NCBI GenBank assembly: GCA_025786725.1
Contig: JAHLTZ010000031.1
Coordinates: forward strand, 62,001-126,000
Origin: Syncephalis fuscata
Lineage: Eukaryota; Zoopagomycota; Zoopagomycetes; Zoopagales; Piptocephalidaceae
DNA: 64,000 nucleotides
Direction of reading: 5' to 3'
Of this stretch, positions 14,316 through 25,353 are shown one piece after another (the first letter of the stretch is position 1; each line of letters begins with the position of its first letter). Under the pieces are notes generated by a model. It ran no database searches. It saw only the letters and a program-made list of their open reading frames with translations, and had not been told where the DNA came from. Made by a program: the position numbers and the translations under genes.

Positions 14316-15638
14316 TTTGATCACGACTATGGCAGATTCTTTTGGGAAATAACAGGTAAATGTAACAGGGGGCCAACGCTAGGCAAGTAGAGCTGAGTAG
14401 ATTGGTAAGAAAAGGATGGAGAAAAAGTGTTTTTACATATGCAGCTCATTATTTTTATGGAAATGTACTCTACTCAATCCAGCTTTGCCTGAATCAAGTT
14501 TGTAGATTCAGTACGGTGGCCGCGTGAAAGCAGCGTGATATACACTGACATCATACCCATGATCATTCAACAAGCAATTATACTTACAGTCACTCGGCAA
14601 GTTACCATGCTTTTTCAAGGTGTAACATTAGTGGATTCGTGTCCAAGTAGGTCCCAAGACAGATATGCATGATGCTGTTGCCGTGTTGGCAGGGGGAAGG
14701 ACGCTGCACTGGCAATGGATTTCAACGACATTATTGGTGTTTTGCAAATGTTCGTGTACTCGAAGGATTTTTTCGGCACTACAAAGCGCTAATCAATGCA
14801 TTATATTATTAGTGTTATCGGCAAAAATGGAGGCAAACCTGAACGGCGTGCAACGTCTCTCGCATGACATGGAATAATGCAAGTGGACGGCCAATACCGG
14901 AAAAAACCAATCAGCTACCGCATTTTCTTCTTTGTAATGGAAAGGAAACAATAGCCCCACTCTGCCCATTTACATGCTCTGCTTAAGGCTGCATTCCCAG
15001 TACTCGTTATTCACGCCTTGGAATCATCACCATGATTATCCGCTAATACTGGAAAATAGCTGGCGTACAGTTCTGCATTAGGAGAAATTATTACCATTTC
15101 GATACTATTTAATATCGTCATTATTTTACTGCTATTATTGCCATTATGCTTGCTATACTATTAGTATTGACTATCATATCTATTTTATTTTGCTATTATT
15201 GCCTTTTGTTGTTATGATTATTACATCCGTAGTCAAAAGTATGGATCTTGGTTGAACTCCGACGACGCCCAGGTGTCATACGAATAAAATCGAATGCAGC
15301 ACAGTCAAGGTTACACAAGTATAGCTGACCACACGATTGAAAAGTGACTAGTTGGGCTGTCGATGTAAAATAGCTCTCGCATGATACTGGTTAAGGTTGC
15401 AAATGCTCACCCATATTAGTGCAGTCGATGTTCGTCGCCTCCCAGCACCGTTTGTTCATTCTATTATTTTATTTTACTCTAGCGTGTTTATGGCTTTTTG
15501 TTGTTGTTTGTCTGCTTGATAAACATATAATTAGACCAGCCAGTCGCGCCTATCTATTACGTTACCTATTAGTACGTGCTTTATTATTCTACATCCATAC
15601 ATATCAATACGTCAAGCATATTATATTTATAATTTACG
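14316..15638. other. 1.3 kb intergenic region, no gene seen
   Basis: Mixed-composition DNA, less AT-rich at 14480-15060 than typical spacers here. The ORFs in it (for example 14665-14877) lack codon structure, splice partners or recognisable motifs. Scanning by eye found no tRNA fold. It must contain the promoters of the zinc-binding gene and of the first 7TM gene. Confidence 0.35.
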
Positions 15639-16652
15639 ATGGCTGAAGAAGAAGGGTCAATTTACGGCAAGCTCACCTCAGTCGATTATCTTGCTGCCAA
15701 TAATGGTACTATAACCGATATACGAGCACGATTTCATGGTGTTAGAACACAGATAGTACTTGTAATGATAATGTTTGTTATTTTTGCATCCAATACAATT
15801 AAATCGTTTAGCTTGGTTGCCAAACGGCCAAATCAGGTTGCGCCGTGGTGCTGCTTTATAGCAGCGTTGATGGGAGTCATCTACTTGGCCGGATTTACCA
15901 TACCTTCCAATCTACCCGGCGGGCCAAGCTGCAAAACAGTTATTGATGCGGCCTCTGTGTGTCTTACGATTGCCATTATGGCTACAAACACGCTACTACT
16001 TGAGCGGGCATATCTAGCTCATCGATGCAATCGTTGGATGCTTTTTATCGGTGCCGGCCTTATCTTGACTTCTCCCGCTTTCATCATTGTATCTATAACA
16101 AAACTGGAGCCACGGTATAGTCCAGCATCTGGCTGCTACGGCCATTATCCCGACTATTATCCCTATGTGCGTCTTGCCGTTGATGTTCCTGCCAATATTG
16201 TATTTTCTATTTCATTCACCATTGTTATTTATCAGCAGTACCAGCGATTCGGCGATCAGTGCTGGAAACAATTAGCAAAAGAAGGCATTACCACTATGAT
16301 GCTGGTAATTTTATCTAATTTCTTATGTACCATTGGTAATGTGATTCAAGTATTTCACGAAGCAAGCGATGCACTTTTTATTCTAGACTGGTAAGTACAT
16401 AAAATGCGCATAAGAATGCACATACATACATCTGTACATTGCATAGTTGCTCATTTACAGTATAGGGTGCTTATCTCCACATTGCTCGTTCGTAGTACGT
16501 GCAGAATCAATACGCTAAAGGAGGAATCCAACACTAGCAATCATGTTAAGCCAAAAAGCCCAACAAGCCCGACGACATGGCAGTCCATGGGATTCTCCTC
16601 AAAGACGAGTCTCTGCTTTGGCACTATGCACATCAACAACTGTCAGCGCTAA
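15639..16652 (+). CDS. Seven-transmembrane receptor-like protein, copy 1 (312 aa)
   Basis: Two exons, 15639-16390 and 16466-16652, joined in the last helix (phase 2, Trp codon split); the other copies share this intron. There are six hydrophobic helices in exon 1 (starting near residues 35, 68, 104, 134, 182 and 216) and a seventh across the junction (FILDW then VLISTLLV). Features shared by the family are a Cys after LPGGPSC before TM3, LLLERAYLA at the end of TM3, a Cys in loop 2 (SGCYGHY), DVPANIVFS in TM5 and GITTMMLVILSN in TM6. The Cys pair and the TM3-end LERAY resemble the rhodopsin-class GPCR disulfide and DRY positions, but no named family was recognised. The Ser/Thr/Lys-rich tail is probably cytoplasmic. 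Receptor function is inference. Confidence 0.8.
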
Positions 16653-16990
16653 AGGCCTTAACTTTACAACATCCCATGCGTCACTACATGTATTTCATCG
16701 CTGATTTTACAAGCTTTTCTTTTTTTATTAAACAAATTACATCTCGTTTTAACGATTCATGGCTTTACAGTAAACTATATAAATTCAAAGATGTCACAGG
16801 TATTTTGACTGGCAGATAACACATGCATATGATCTAGCTATAACGCCTCAAGGCAAGCCAGTTTCTCGCCGCAAAGGCAGTGCGGTCATACATGTGGTGT
16901 TTCCTTCAAAAAGCGTGGCCATCACGGGTATGACCATGAAGCTTGCTTTGTAGTCATTTTGATTTACGCTAGTTCTTACAAAAGTTACGA

Positions 16991-18029
16991 ATGTTTTTTT
17001 GTCTACTGCATTTTTATCATTTATTGCATTCTTTTACTGTTTGAGTATGGTCGCACCATATGAACAGTTAGCAGATTTTAATGGATTTGATTATTGGGCA
17101 AATTTCCACTACAGCAGCATCAAAGAAATCCAAGAACACACTAGAGGCGTCCATATCCAACTTATATTCTCTGTGTTTTTAACTGCAGCTGTTTTCAAAA
17201 ACATTTGTCATATTACGCCACTACTGATTCAATATCCGTATAAGTTGGCCGGCTGGTATTGTATGATTGTCATGCTGATGGAATTTATAAGCACTGGAGG
17301 TATCATAATACTACATCATCTACCCAGAGGCCTATCGTGCAAAGTGGTTATATGGAGTGCTCTTATACTAGTACTTGTAGCAAACTTTGCGCTCAACATG
17401 GTAGTATTGGAACGTGCCTACCTTGCATGCCAACGAAATCAAAAAGTACTTATAGCTGGATTAATACTAAACGCAGCGCCAGTAATTGCACACACTACTG
17501 TTGCTATTATTACACGTAACTATAGTTTTAACGCAGAATATGGCTGTCACACTCGACAGCGAGCCTTTATGTATTATATGCGAATTATATTTGATCTTCC
17601 CTTGAATATATTGTTTTCATTGGCTTTTATTATAGCTATTCATCACTATGTTCAAAAGTCAGGTGCTCGATCCTAAAGACACCTAGAACGAAAAGGTATT
17701 ATTGTTATGCTGTCGGTGACTGTCGCAAATATTACCGCTATTATATTGGTTGCCTTTGAAGTGCTTGGACCGCTTTCAGTTATAATGTATAAAGTAGAGT
17801 GGTAGGTAGTGCTTTGCTATGATCCCATAAATTGCTTAGCACATCAATTATTAGGGTAGTTATTTCGTATTTATTAGTGGAAAGTACGATGCGATTCGGA
17901 AAAACCGTTAATAAATCTTCAGCCATTATCGGACGTAACAGCAAATTGCCCAATCAGTCCAACTCGGCAGCTTCATTGGTGCTTACGAAAGAAGAAACTA
18001 AAAACAGATGGGCTGGATTTTTTAACTAA
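16991..18029 (+). pseudogene. Seven-transmembrane receptor-like protein, copy 2, disrupted
   Basis: Same two-exon layout as its neighbours. The N-terminal hydrophobic segment (LSTAFLSFIAFFYCLS) is in frame with the body only if one more T is added to the run of seven T after the ATG at 16991. Otherwise translation starts at Met 17047. The body carries the family signatures YWANFHYSSI, HHLPRGLSC, LERAYLACQ, YGCHTR and DLPLNILFS. An in-frame TAA at 17674-17676 cuts it before TM6. Reading on gives TM6, TM7 (KVEW), the conserved intron (from about 17803 to 17855) and a tail ending NRWAGFFN at 18029. The long open remainder points to recent inactivation, or to sequence error plus one true stop. 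Confidence 0.75.
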
Positions 18030-19614
18030 TACTTTATTCCAGCACGTTATTTCATTAGCAATTGTTTACTTGCACCCTATTGCTCAATATAGCTATTTAT
18101 CTTAAAAATGCATAAATGATATGTATAAAACTATTGACAACTATTTGTCAATTTTCATAATCTTTTATAGAGCTATTAAGTTGCCGTCTACCCATATACT
18201 TTTTATTTCCAATACTGCATTTAACCATTTAGTTTTATCATGACGTTGTTATATATTATTTCATTTATTAGTTAATAATCTTTTTGTAAACATTAGATAA
18301 TTTATTAGTTACTCAGTGTGACTTTGTGCTAAATAAATAAATTTTATAACATTTGTACAATTGAACTAGGCATTCATTTTATTGAGCATGAGGTTAATGG
18401 CGAGCAATATTAATGATTTAGTGGTTAAATGACTATTAATCTGTTCTATGATGCACCGACATGTTGGGTAGATTGACTTTTATTATTTCATATTGCATTT
18501 ATTAAGCAATTAAACTCGGCTGTTTATAAATATTGACTGACAGGCTCACATCTCACAATCTACGTCATCACATTTCCCTTTCTCTTTCTTTACACTTGAC
18601 AACATATATCCATTGCATATACTTGTACACTCCATATACACCATCTAAATAGTGTTAGTAGTTGACTGACTACTAGTCAAGTACAAACACCTTTTACACT
18701 ATGTCCTTGCATTGCTCTTTTGTAATCTGACCTTTTTTGCAAATCACTTTCATTGCTCTGATCATTAAAGTTAACAACTTCTTTGACAAGATAAGTGCAT
18801 TTATAGTTTGTTTTATGTTATGCTATATATATATGCTATGAAATCTCGTTTTGTACTCTGTTTTTGTTATGAATTATTGGAAATCTATAGCAAACCAAGA
18901 CATGCAACAGATTTAGCAGAATATAGCCATCACAGCCAACAGGTACTGCTGCTACACATATATAGCAGCAACAGTATAGAAAGCACTGCTAGCATAGTAG
19001 TTGAACAAAAATATTTAGCATCAGTATAGCAGTGTAATCTACTATTGTTGCTACTACTTTTTTTGTCTATTATGCTATATAAATTTAAAGTCAAGATGTT
19101 AATATCACCGCTTGTATTCATGCTATTATATTTTGATTCAAATAATAAACGGCTTTAAAAAAAATTAAGTTTAATACATACTAGCAAGATAAATAATAAA
19201 TGCTGCCATGTAATTACCATACTCATGTTCTACATTTTATTTATTAAGTATATCAATTTATATCGCTACTATGCATATTAAAAAGCACAACTTGTTGCAT
19301 ACATGTTTATTCTATTGCCGTAGCATGCCATTTTACTTTTTTAAGCAATTTAGACAATAATGATAGCATAATAAATTATAATATATCGATATTTGGTGAT
19401 GATAACTAGTTAGTCATTTTCAGGCCGTACAACACTGACGATTGCAGCATATCAATAGCAAATAATTTATAAGTAGTTTAATAAACAATAAAAACAATAA
19501 AATAGGCCAATAATAATCAGGATGATAAATCTATTATTTTATAATCTTCTCCATTTACTATTAATGCTGCGTTTCTTGTGTTAAATGTGTCATTTAGTAA
19601 TAAAGGTTGTCTAA
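18030..19614. other. AT-rich spacer with dispersed-repeat fragments
   Basis: About 1.6 kb, very AT-rich. Near 18360-18480 it resembles the AT-rich dispersed repeat that also occurs near 24.5, 49.4 and 58.4 kb (loss-of-site strings around gttaaatgac and ctgttc). The ORFs 18808-19029 and 18930-19121 are low-complexity and overlap in opposite directions; neither is supported. Confidence 0.35.
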
Positions 19615-21161
19615 TCAGAGTGCAAATTTTACAAGAATATTTCGATATTCACATGTTTCGTACAGATAATTTGAGTTTGTTATGCCCAGTTTTCTAGTAC
19701 GCTTTGGATTCATTAGGTCTACTGCTATAAATGTGTCGTCATCTTCAGATCTATAAAGAACAAATCCACCAACACATGCTATAGAAATTTTAACATAAAA
19801 AGATATATATAGCAGGCGAGGATTTTCAAGCGCTAAATTTAAAGTTTCTACATCGATGTGTGCTAGTATAACACCATCGATTGAGCTGTGAACCGTCCAT
19901 CCTCTTTCAGATATAACAAAATTCGATTAGAACCAAATAGCGGCACTGTACCATAAAGACCATCGTTACGTGTCCAAATGGGCTTTGCGTCTTTAATGCA
20001 ATCGTTTGAGTGGCTGCATTCCGTCGAAATCATGGCCAAGCGTATTTCGTCTTTCATATGCTCTTTCAGCATTTCGACATTAAGTGGAGAAGTATGTTCG
20101 ACTAAAACGCGGTTATCATCCAGTTTTTTAACAATGATTTTAAAGTCTTTGAGTACATTAAAGCAAATTTCTCCTTGCATTAGACAGCGCGGACCATATC
20201 CTAGATGACAATTTGAGAACTCCCACACCTTCCATCTGAGTGCAGTTGTGGTATCCAAGTGATGTAATGATCTGATAAATACAGTTGCTGCTTCTTCAGT
20301 AGCTCTTAATAAAAAGGCTTTTCCTTCATGATTTGTAATAGTACCCATGCTTCTTTGACCGTTAGCAAGATCAAAAACACGGGTTTTTTCTAACACAATA
20401 TATTTATCCTTTTCTTTAACTGCTGGTTCTAAATAATTCACCATCATCCAGCGGCCACGAATGCTTGCATTATTGCATAAACAGGAAAATTGACGCGGCC
20501 GCATGGTTGAGACTCGATTCACTGTCCAGATGGAAATGATACATGGCTCCACGTTAGTAAAATCTGCGTTATTTTTTTGTTTAGTAATAGTTACTACAAA
20601 TCTGTCTGATATTAGACATTGGTTTGCGTAATATTTATAGTCCACACCATTCCAAAATAATTTACACAAGCGCCAAAACCGCTTAGTAAATACTTCTTCT
20701 ATTGGTTGGCATTGCTCAGCAATGAAACATTTCCGCGGTTCAGTATGATGATAAACAATTCGTTGCAATATAATAGAACGTGTGTTATCTGGTTCTTCTT
20801 CTGTTAAATCCTTAACTGGATATGGTGTGCTTTTGAGCCAATTTGCATCAGTGGCACGCCGATAGCAAAATGCACGAAACCATTCAATATGCTGATTGCT
20901 CAATTGAGTAATGCTAACTGTTTTCTTGGTTTGTAATGCCAACAGTTTCGATGCACGCACTGTCTTCACATACCAGGCTAGCCATTTTATTTCGTTGCCA
21001 TCAGCAAGATTGTAATACTGCCTATATCGCTGATGCCAGAGATTATTATGTTGGCTAACGCAATACCGCAGCCATTTACTGCAACATGAAAGCAGAACAA
21101 GTGAATTACTGTCAGAAAATGCGGCAACACGTCCAATAACAAGTATAGGAATATGATCCAT
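19615..21161 (-). CDS. F-box-like protein, about 515 aa, with one apparent frameshift
   Basis: A long open frame from ATG 21161 covers 432 codons to a TAG at 19863-19865. Just before it, near 19880, a one-base shift leads into another 80-odd codons in the neighbouring frame (DGVILAHIDVETLNL to NILVKFAL, stop TGA 19615-19617), with the same codon style. One missing base near the TCGATGG string joins the two into a single protein. The first 50 residues fit an F-box-like fold (VLLSCCSKWLRYCVS, NNLWHQRYRQYY). The rest looks like a beta-rich substrate-binding region with repeated Trp/aromatic strands (RVFDLANGQRS, LRWKVWEF). F-box proteins present substrates to SCF ubiquitin ligases. Skp1 binding and the substrate are inferred, not seen. 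It is intronless and lies inside the 7TM cluster on the opposite strand. Confidence 0.7.
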
Positions 21162-22333
21162 TGTGCATAAGCAAATAAGGCAAAAAAAGGGACAGTAGTT
21201 AAATTGTCGAAAGCTACTTTATCGATAATACTTTGCTAAAAGATAAAGGATCATAACGCGTAGTTACAATGAACATAGGCTAGACGCGTATTTTGATTAT
21301 ATATATTGTGCGACCTTCAAAGGCCATCAAGCCTTTGAACTAACGCTTCATTTATAATAGAATCACCATGTTCACACCTTGCATTCTATATATCATGACA
21401 ATGGCACTCTATCATATAGGCTTATTTATCCATTATATTGCTTATCTGCATATCATCTACTAATTACATATCATTAGTAAAATTTGTTTATTCTCAACTG
21501 TATTTATCATAGATATCGACTTATTTCACTACCATGCACATTGCAACCTCATCATCGGTATTTGCATACTGCCAATTGCGCAATTATAACATTCTGTACT
21601 ATTTCTTTTTTATTGAATATATGGTGTTAATAAAAAAGGCAAAATCAAAATCTACAACTGAAAAGTAATGTTTATTTATTAACCATTGCACATTGATTAG
21701 CGTATATTATTGACATAAATCAATCGATCAATCTAATACTATTGCTATTTTCTTTAATAAATAGCTAGTGAATATTTAGTAATAGACTTAAAATAGGGAT
21801 TACTATACAATAAAAAACCATCGTATAGATCTCTCATACTAATGTGGTGTTATTTAGTTGTTTATTATTTTATTAGTGAAAAGTATGACACGATTTGGAA
21901 AACCTGTATCAAGTCCTCAGTCATTGTCGGACGTAACAGTAGATTTCTGAACAGTCTAGGCCGGTAGTTTCATTGATACCTCGATAGAAGAAACTACAAA
22001 CGCATGAACCGAATGTTTTAATTAGCATTTTATTTCATTAGTAATCGTTTTATTTATTGTGCATATAAGTGGCGTTTATGAATTGGAACAATTGCTTATT
22101 GGATCTCATGCTCATTTATAGAATTATTGTGTCATTGGTTGATGCCGATTGTTCGCGCAAAAAGCATGGTGCTTTCATTTTCCGGTTTCAATGATGTTAT
22201 TGCAGTCCCATGTTACACGTATGTCGAATACAAGGCGGGTTTTCTAATTAGCAGCCCTCATAGACAACAAAGGACGAACAGCCCAGCCGCTTGTGCTCCA
22301 TAAATAAAAAGAGATGGTACCCTAAAACGAGAC
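21162..22333. other. Intergenic region with decayed 7TM last exon
   Basis: 1.2 kb between the F-box gene and 7TM copy 3, AT-rich. Its only recognised content is the 7TM exon relic at about 21850-22030, listed separately. The rest has no supported ORF. Confidence 0.4.
21850..22030 (+). pseudogene. Relic of the last exon of a fourth 7TM gene
   Basis: Nucleotide match to the copy 2 last exon (17850-18030): the shared order is a TTAG-like acceptor, GTGAAAAGTATGACACGATT, then TTGGAAAACC, CATTGTCGGACGTAACAG, a GAAGAAACTA block, and downstream TTTCATTAG. Several indels and stops remove the reading frame. No preceding helices are recognisable upstream, so only the 3' end of the copy survives. Confidence 0.75.
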
Positions 22334-23370
22334 ATGTCTTTTTCGATTATAGTATTTGTCAGTTTATTATACTTATTGCTTACAGGCATGGCAGATATCG
22401 ATAAAGAACCCGACATTAATTCATTCGAGTATTGGGCAAATCGGGGCGATCATAGCATTGCAGCAATTCAAGCACGCTCTATCGGTGTACATATCCAGCT
22501 TGTAATCTGCGTAGTATTAATATGGGCATTTGCTCGTAATGTATATCGTGTCTCATCAAACTTGCTAAAAAGCAATGTTAAGCTTGCCTCATGGTGCTGC
22601 TTGGCATCATCATTGTCTGGGTTGATTTCTTTTGGCATTGTATCTATACTGCACCATCTGCCAGGCGGGCCTTCATGCCGGGCACTTATTGCGTGCTGTA
22701 CATTAGGCATGGCATTGTCAAACTTTGCCATCAACGCCATTTTACTTGAACGTGCCTACATAGTACGCCAACGAAGTCGTTGGATACTCGTTATAGGCAT
22801 AATACTTAATGCTATTCAACTAATTACATATGGACTAATATTTTTTGTTGAACTCAAATATGAATATCGCCCCTCTGTGGGTTGTTATGTGAAATTTCCT
22901 TTGTATGGTCCTTATACTCGTTTCTTGGTCGATACACCTCCCGTTCTAGTACCTTCAATAGTATTTATTATGAGTATTTACCAACAGTTTCGACGATTTA
23001 AAAGCGGATGCTGGAGACGATTAATGAAAAACGGGATTATAACTATGATGCTAGTCATCATATCCAATCTATTATTTGCAGTATTGCTGATCACTGATGT
23101 ACTTGACGATTTATCAATGGTACTCTACCCATTTGATTGGTAAGTAAACAGCCGATTATAATTGTTACATGGCTAATATCATTTATTATTAGGATTATTA
23201 CTTCTACCATACTGGTGGAAAACACTATCCGTATTTATAGCTCTGGGCAAGTCTCATCTAACAGTACAGAAACAAGACAAAAGGCAGCTGAACAAGCAAT
23301 TTCTGCACCATTATCTCTTGAATTATTGACAGGCGGCATTACAACTCACATGCCCAGCCACATTATTTAA
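22334..23370 (+). CDS. Seven-transmembrane receptor-like protein, copy 3 (327 aa)
   Basis: Exons 22334-23139 and 23193-23370 use the same split-Trp junction as copy 1. It begins with a hydrophobic leader (SIIVFVSLLYLLLTG), either a signal peptide or an extra helix, then FEYWANRGDHSI, close to copy 2. Seven further helices follow, with the family marks HHLPGGPSC, LLERAYIVRQRSRW, VGCYVKF, GIITMMLVIISN and FDW. The C-terminal tail is polar and Ser/Gln-rich (SSGQVSSNSTETRQ). It is closer to copy 2 than to copy 1. Both splice sites are canonical and the frame is intact. A membrane sensor or receptor is likely by topology; ligand and partner are unknown. Confidence 0.8.
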
Positions 23371-23889
23371 TTAAAAACACAAAGCTATTGTACTTTGACA
23401 CCCATATTGTTATTTACTCATTCCACCCCTTCACTTTTAAACACGATTAAACACTCATCCATCATTATTCTATGTGCATTTTAACATATATAATACTGCA
23501 TCCAACATCAGTTAATTTATGTGTAATTATCAACACAAGAACGTAATTAATTAGTTATCTTTATTATTGCTTTAATATATATATATTGTCATTATGATAT
23601 TAATTGTTCAAATGCTATTTATTTAGTCAGATTGGCTATAGTGAGAAGTGGTTGTTTAATAAACTACATTTATAATAACTATATTAATATTAATTTTATA
23701 TCATAGATATGCTTAAAATGCAATAGTAGAATGTTAGAAAATAGAAGAGACCATTCAGATGCAATAATTTATATTGTATGTAGATGCAATAATAACAAAT
23801 GCAAATGACATGGAATTGCGATCAATGGTTTCTAGTAATATTCGACCAATCTTTCTACACATGGTCAACAATAACAATAATTGGCTTCG

Positions 23890-24830
23890 TGAGTTTTAAA
23901 AAAAATCAAATAGTATGTTATATTCTTTATTTAAAACAATTTATTAACATAACAAATATAGCTCCGTTCATATTCGTATTATTTGTTCTATCAATATAAC
24001 TCAGTGAACAAACTAAGTGCGATATGTCAATATTTATTGATAAAAAAACTGGAGCCATACCGACAGCGGTTATAGACAGCGTATAGTTAATATATAATAA
24101 GACAATAATCATTATAATGAATAGGCAATATCGAACGAGATTAGCAATATTAAAGTTATTAAGCATATATGCGTAAGCAATGAACGGAATTAGTTGACAT
24201 TTATTAGTAATAAAGCTAGAACAAAAATAAAAGCAATTTTGGATAGAGAAAGGCTAGGTGAACATAAAATGATACATAAAATGACAAATGTACGGTAAGA
24301 TAGCATATAAAATAATGTTAAAGTTATAGTACATACAACGCAATGAATGGAATGAGTGAAGTGTAATGGAACATATAAACAATAGAATGTGTCTAGTATA
24401 TCATATAATGATATAAATGAATAGAGTATATATGCATATTAGATATGTGCATATTAGATAATGAAGCTATGCTGATGAGTATTTAATAATTGATGTCACT
24501 CACCACCCATCATTATGTTCAATAGACTGAGTATGTAGTTCAATTACGCGAATGTTATTAAAAATGGTCACATAATTCCCAAAGCACAATAAATGACTAG
24601 TAAGTTGTTTAATGCAAAATAAATACTTTATTTAATTAATAAATGAGATGGTATATACAATATTCTAATACAATCCATAAATTGAATGGCATTATACATG
24701 TAAAGACTATGAGCAAATTGAAATACAGATGAGAAAGTTATTCAAGTGGTGGAATAAAAGAAAGAATAAAAAGCAAATATATTTATAGAACAAGATCAAC
24801 AGTAAAATAAGAGGGATGAATATCAATGCA
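23890..24830 (+). repeat. Diverged copy of the inverted-arm repeat
   Basis: From about 24130 on it parallels 46390-47050 block by block: shared strings include TTATTAAGCATATATGC, GCTAGAACAAA, GAGAAAGGCTAGGTGA, ACATACAACGCAATGA, CACTCACCACCCA, ATTAATAAATGAGATG and TTATTCAAGTGGTGGAA. The start (23890-23950) instead parallels 58575-58640. Indels break every long ORF, so it is probably non-coding DNA from an old insertion of the same element. Confidence 0.75.
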
Positions 24831-25119
24831 TAAACAAATGTCATTATCGTAGAACATGATATTATAATTGACAGCTAAACTTTAAGCGTTAGATTCAGTA
24901 TGTAAGCAACAATGTTTATTAAATGCTAAATAAAATACTTGTAAACATATTTATTTTAAATTACGCCTTTGTATATATGATTAAATATTAATTCATCAAG
25001 AAGAAAGAAAAAGAGTTAACAAAAAAGATTAGTGTAAATGGTTATACCCAACACATAATCTGAGTAAAATAAATGTTTAATATTATTGCTAATGCAGTGT
25101 TCTGTTACATTTAATTAAT

Positions 25120-25275
25120 TCTATTTTATAGAAATAATAATGATATTACATTAATGTTTATTGTAAATGATGATTTAATTGTCAATTATTTAGATCATTA
25201 CAATGGATTGCGTAAAATGATTTACTGCGCTGAATAGAGGAATCCAAATAATACCAAAAGCACTATTATAAAACT
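25120..25275 (+). repeat. 150 bp dispersed repeat B, copy 1, upstream of the STB6-like gene
   Basis: Matches 33350-33515: both have TCTATTTTAT-GAAAT-ATAATG, ATTAC-TTAAT-TTTATTGT, ATCATTAC-AT-GATTGC and AAAATGATTTA-TGCGCTGAAT, then GGAATCCA and ATAATACCA. It lies about 80 nt before the start codon at 25354. Confidence 0.7.
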
Positions 25276-25353
25276 ATCATCAGCGTATTAACTTGTATCG
25301 ACGATTTATACACATTTTTTCCTATTATCATTTCTACTTTTAAACCGTCACCT

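Larger units (their letters stand above)
23371..25353. other. 2 kb AT-rich spacer holding a dispersed repeat copy
   Basis: No gene is supported. The right two thirds hold a diverged copy of the repeat that forms the inverted arms at 46 and 57 kb (about 23890-24830), and 25120-25275 holds a second repeat family; both are listed separately. Confidence 0.5.

Noticed and set aside
14665-14877. 70-aa ORF in the 14-15.6 kb gap
   Set aside because: No homology, no neighbouring exons, and a composition unlike the coding exons here.
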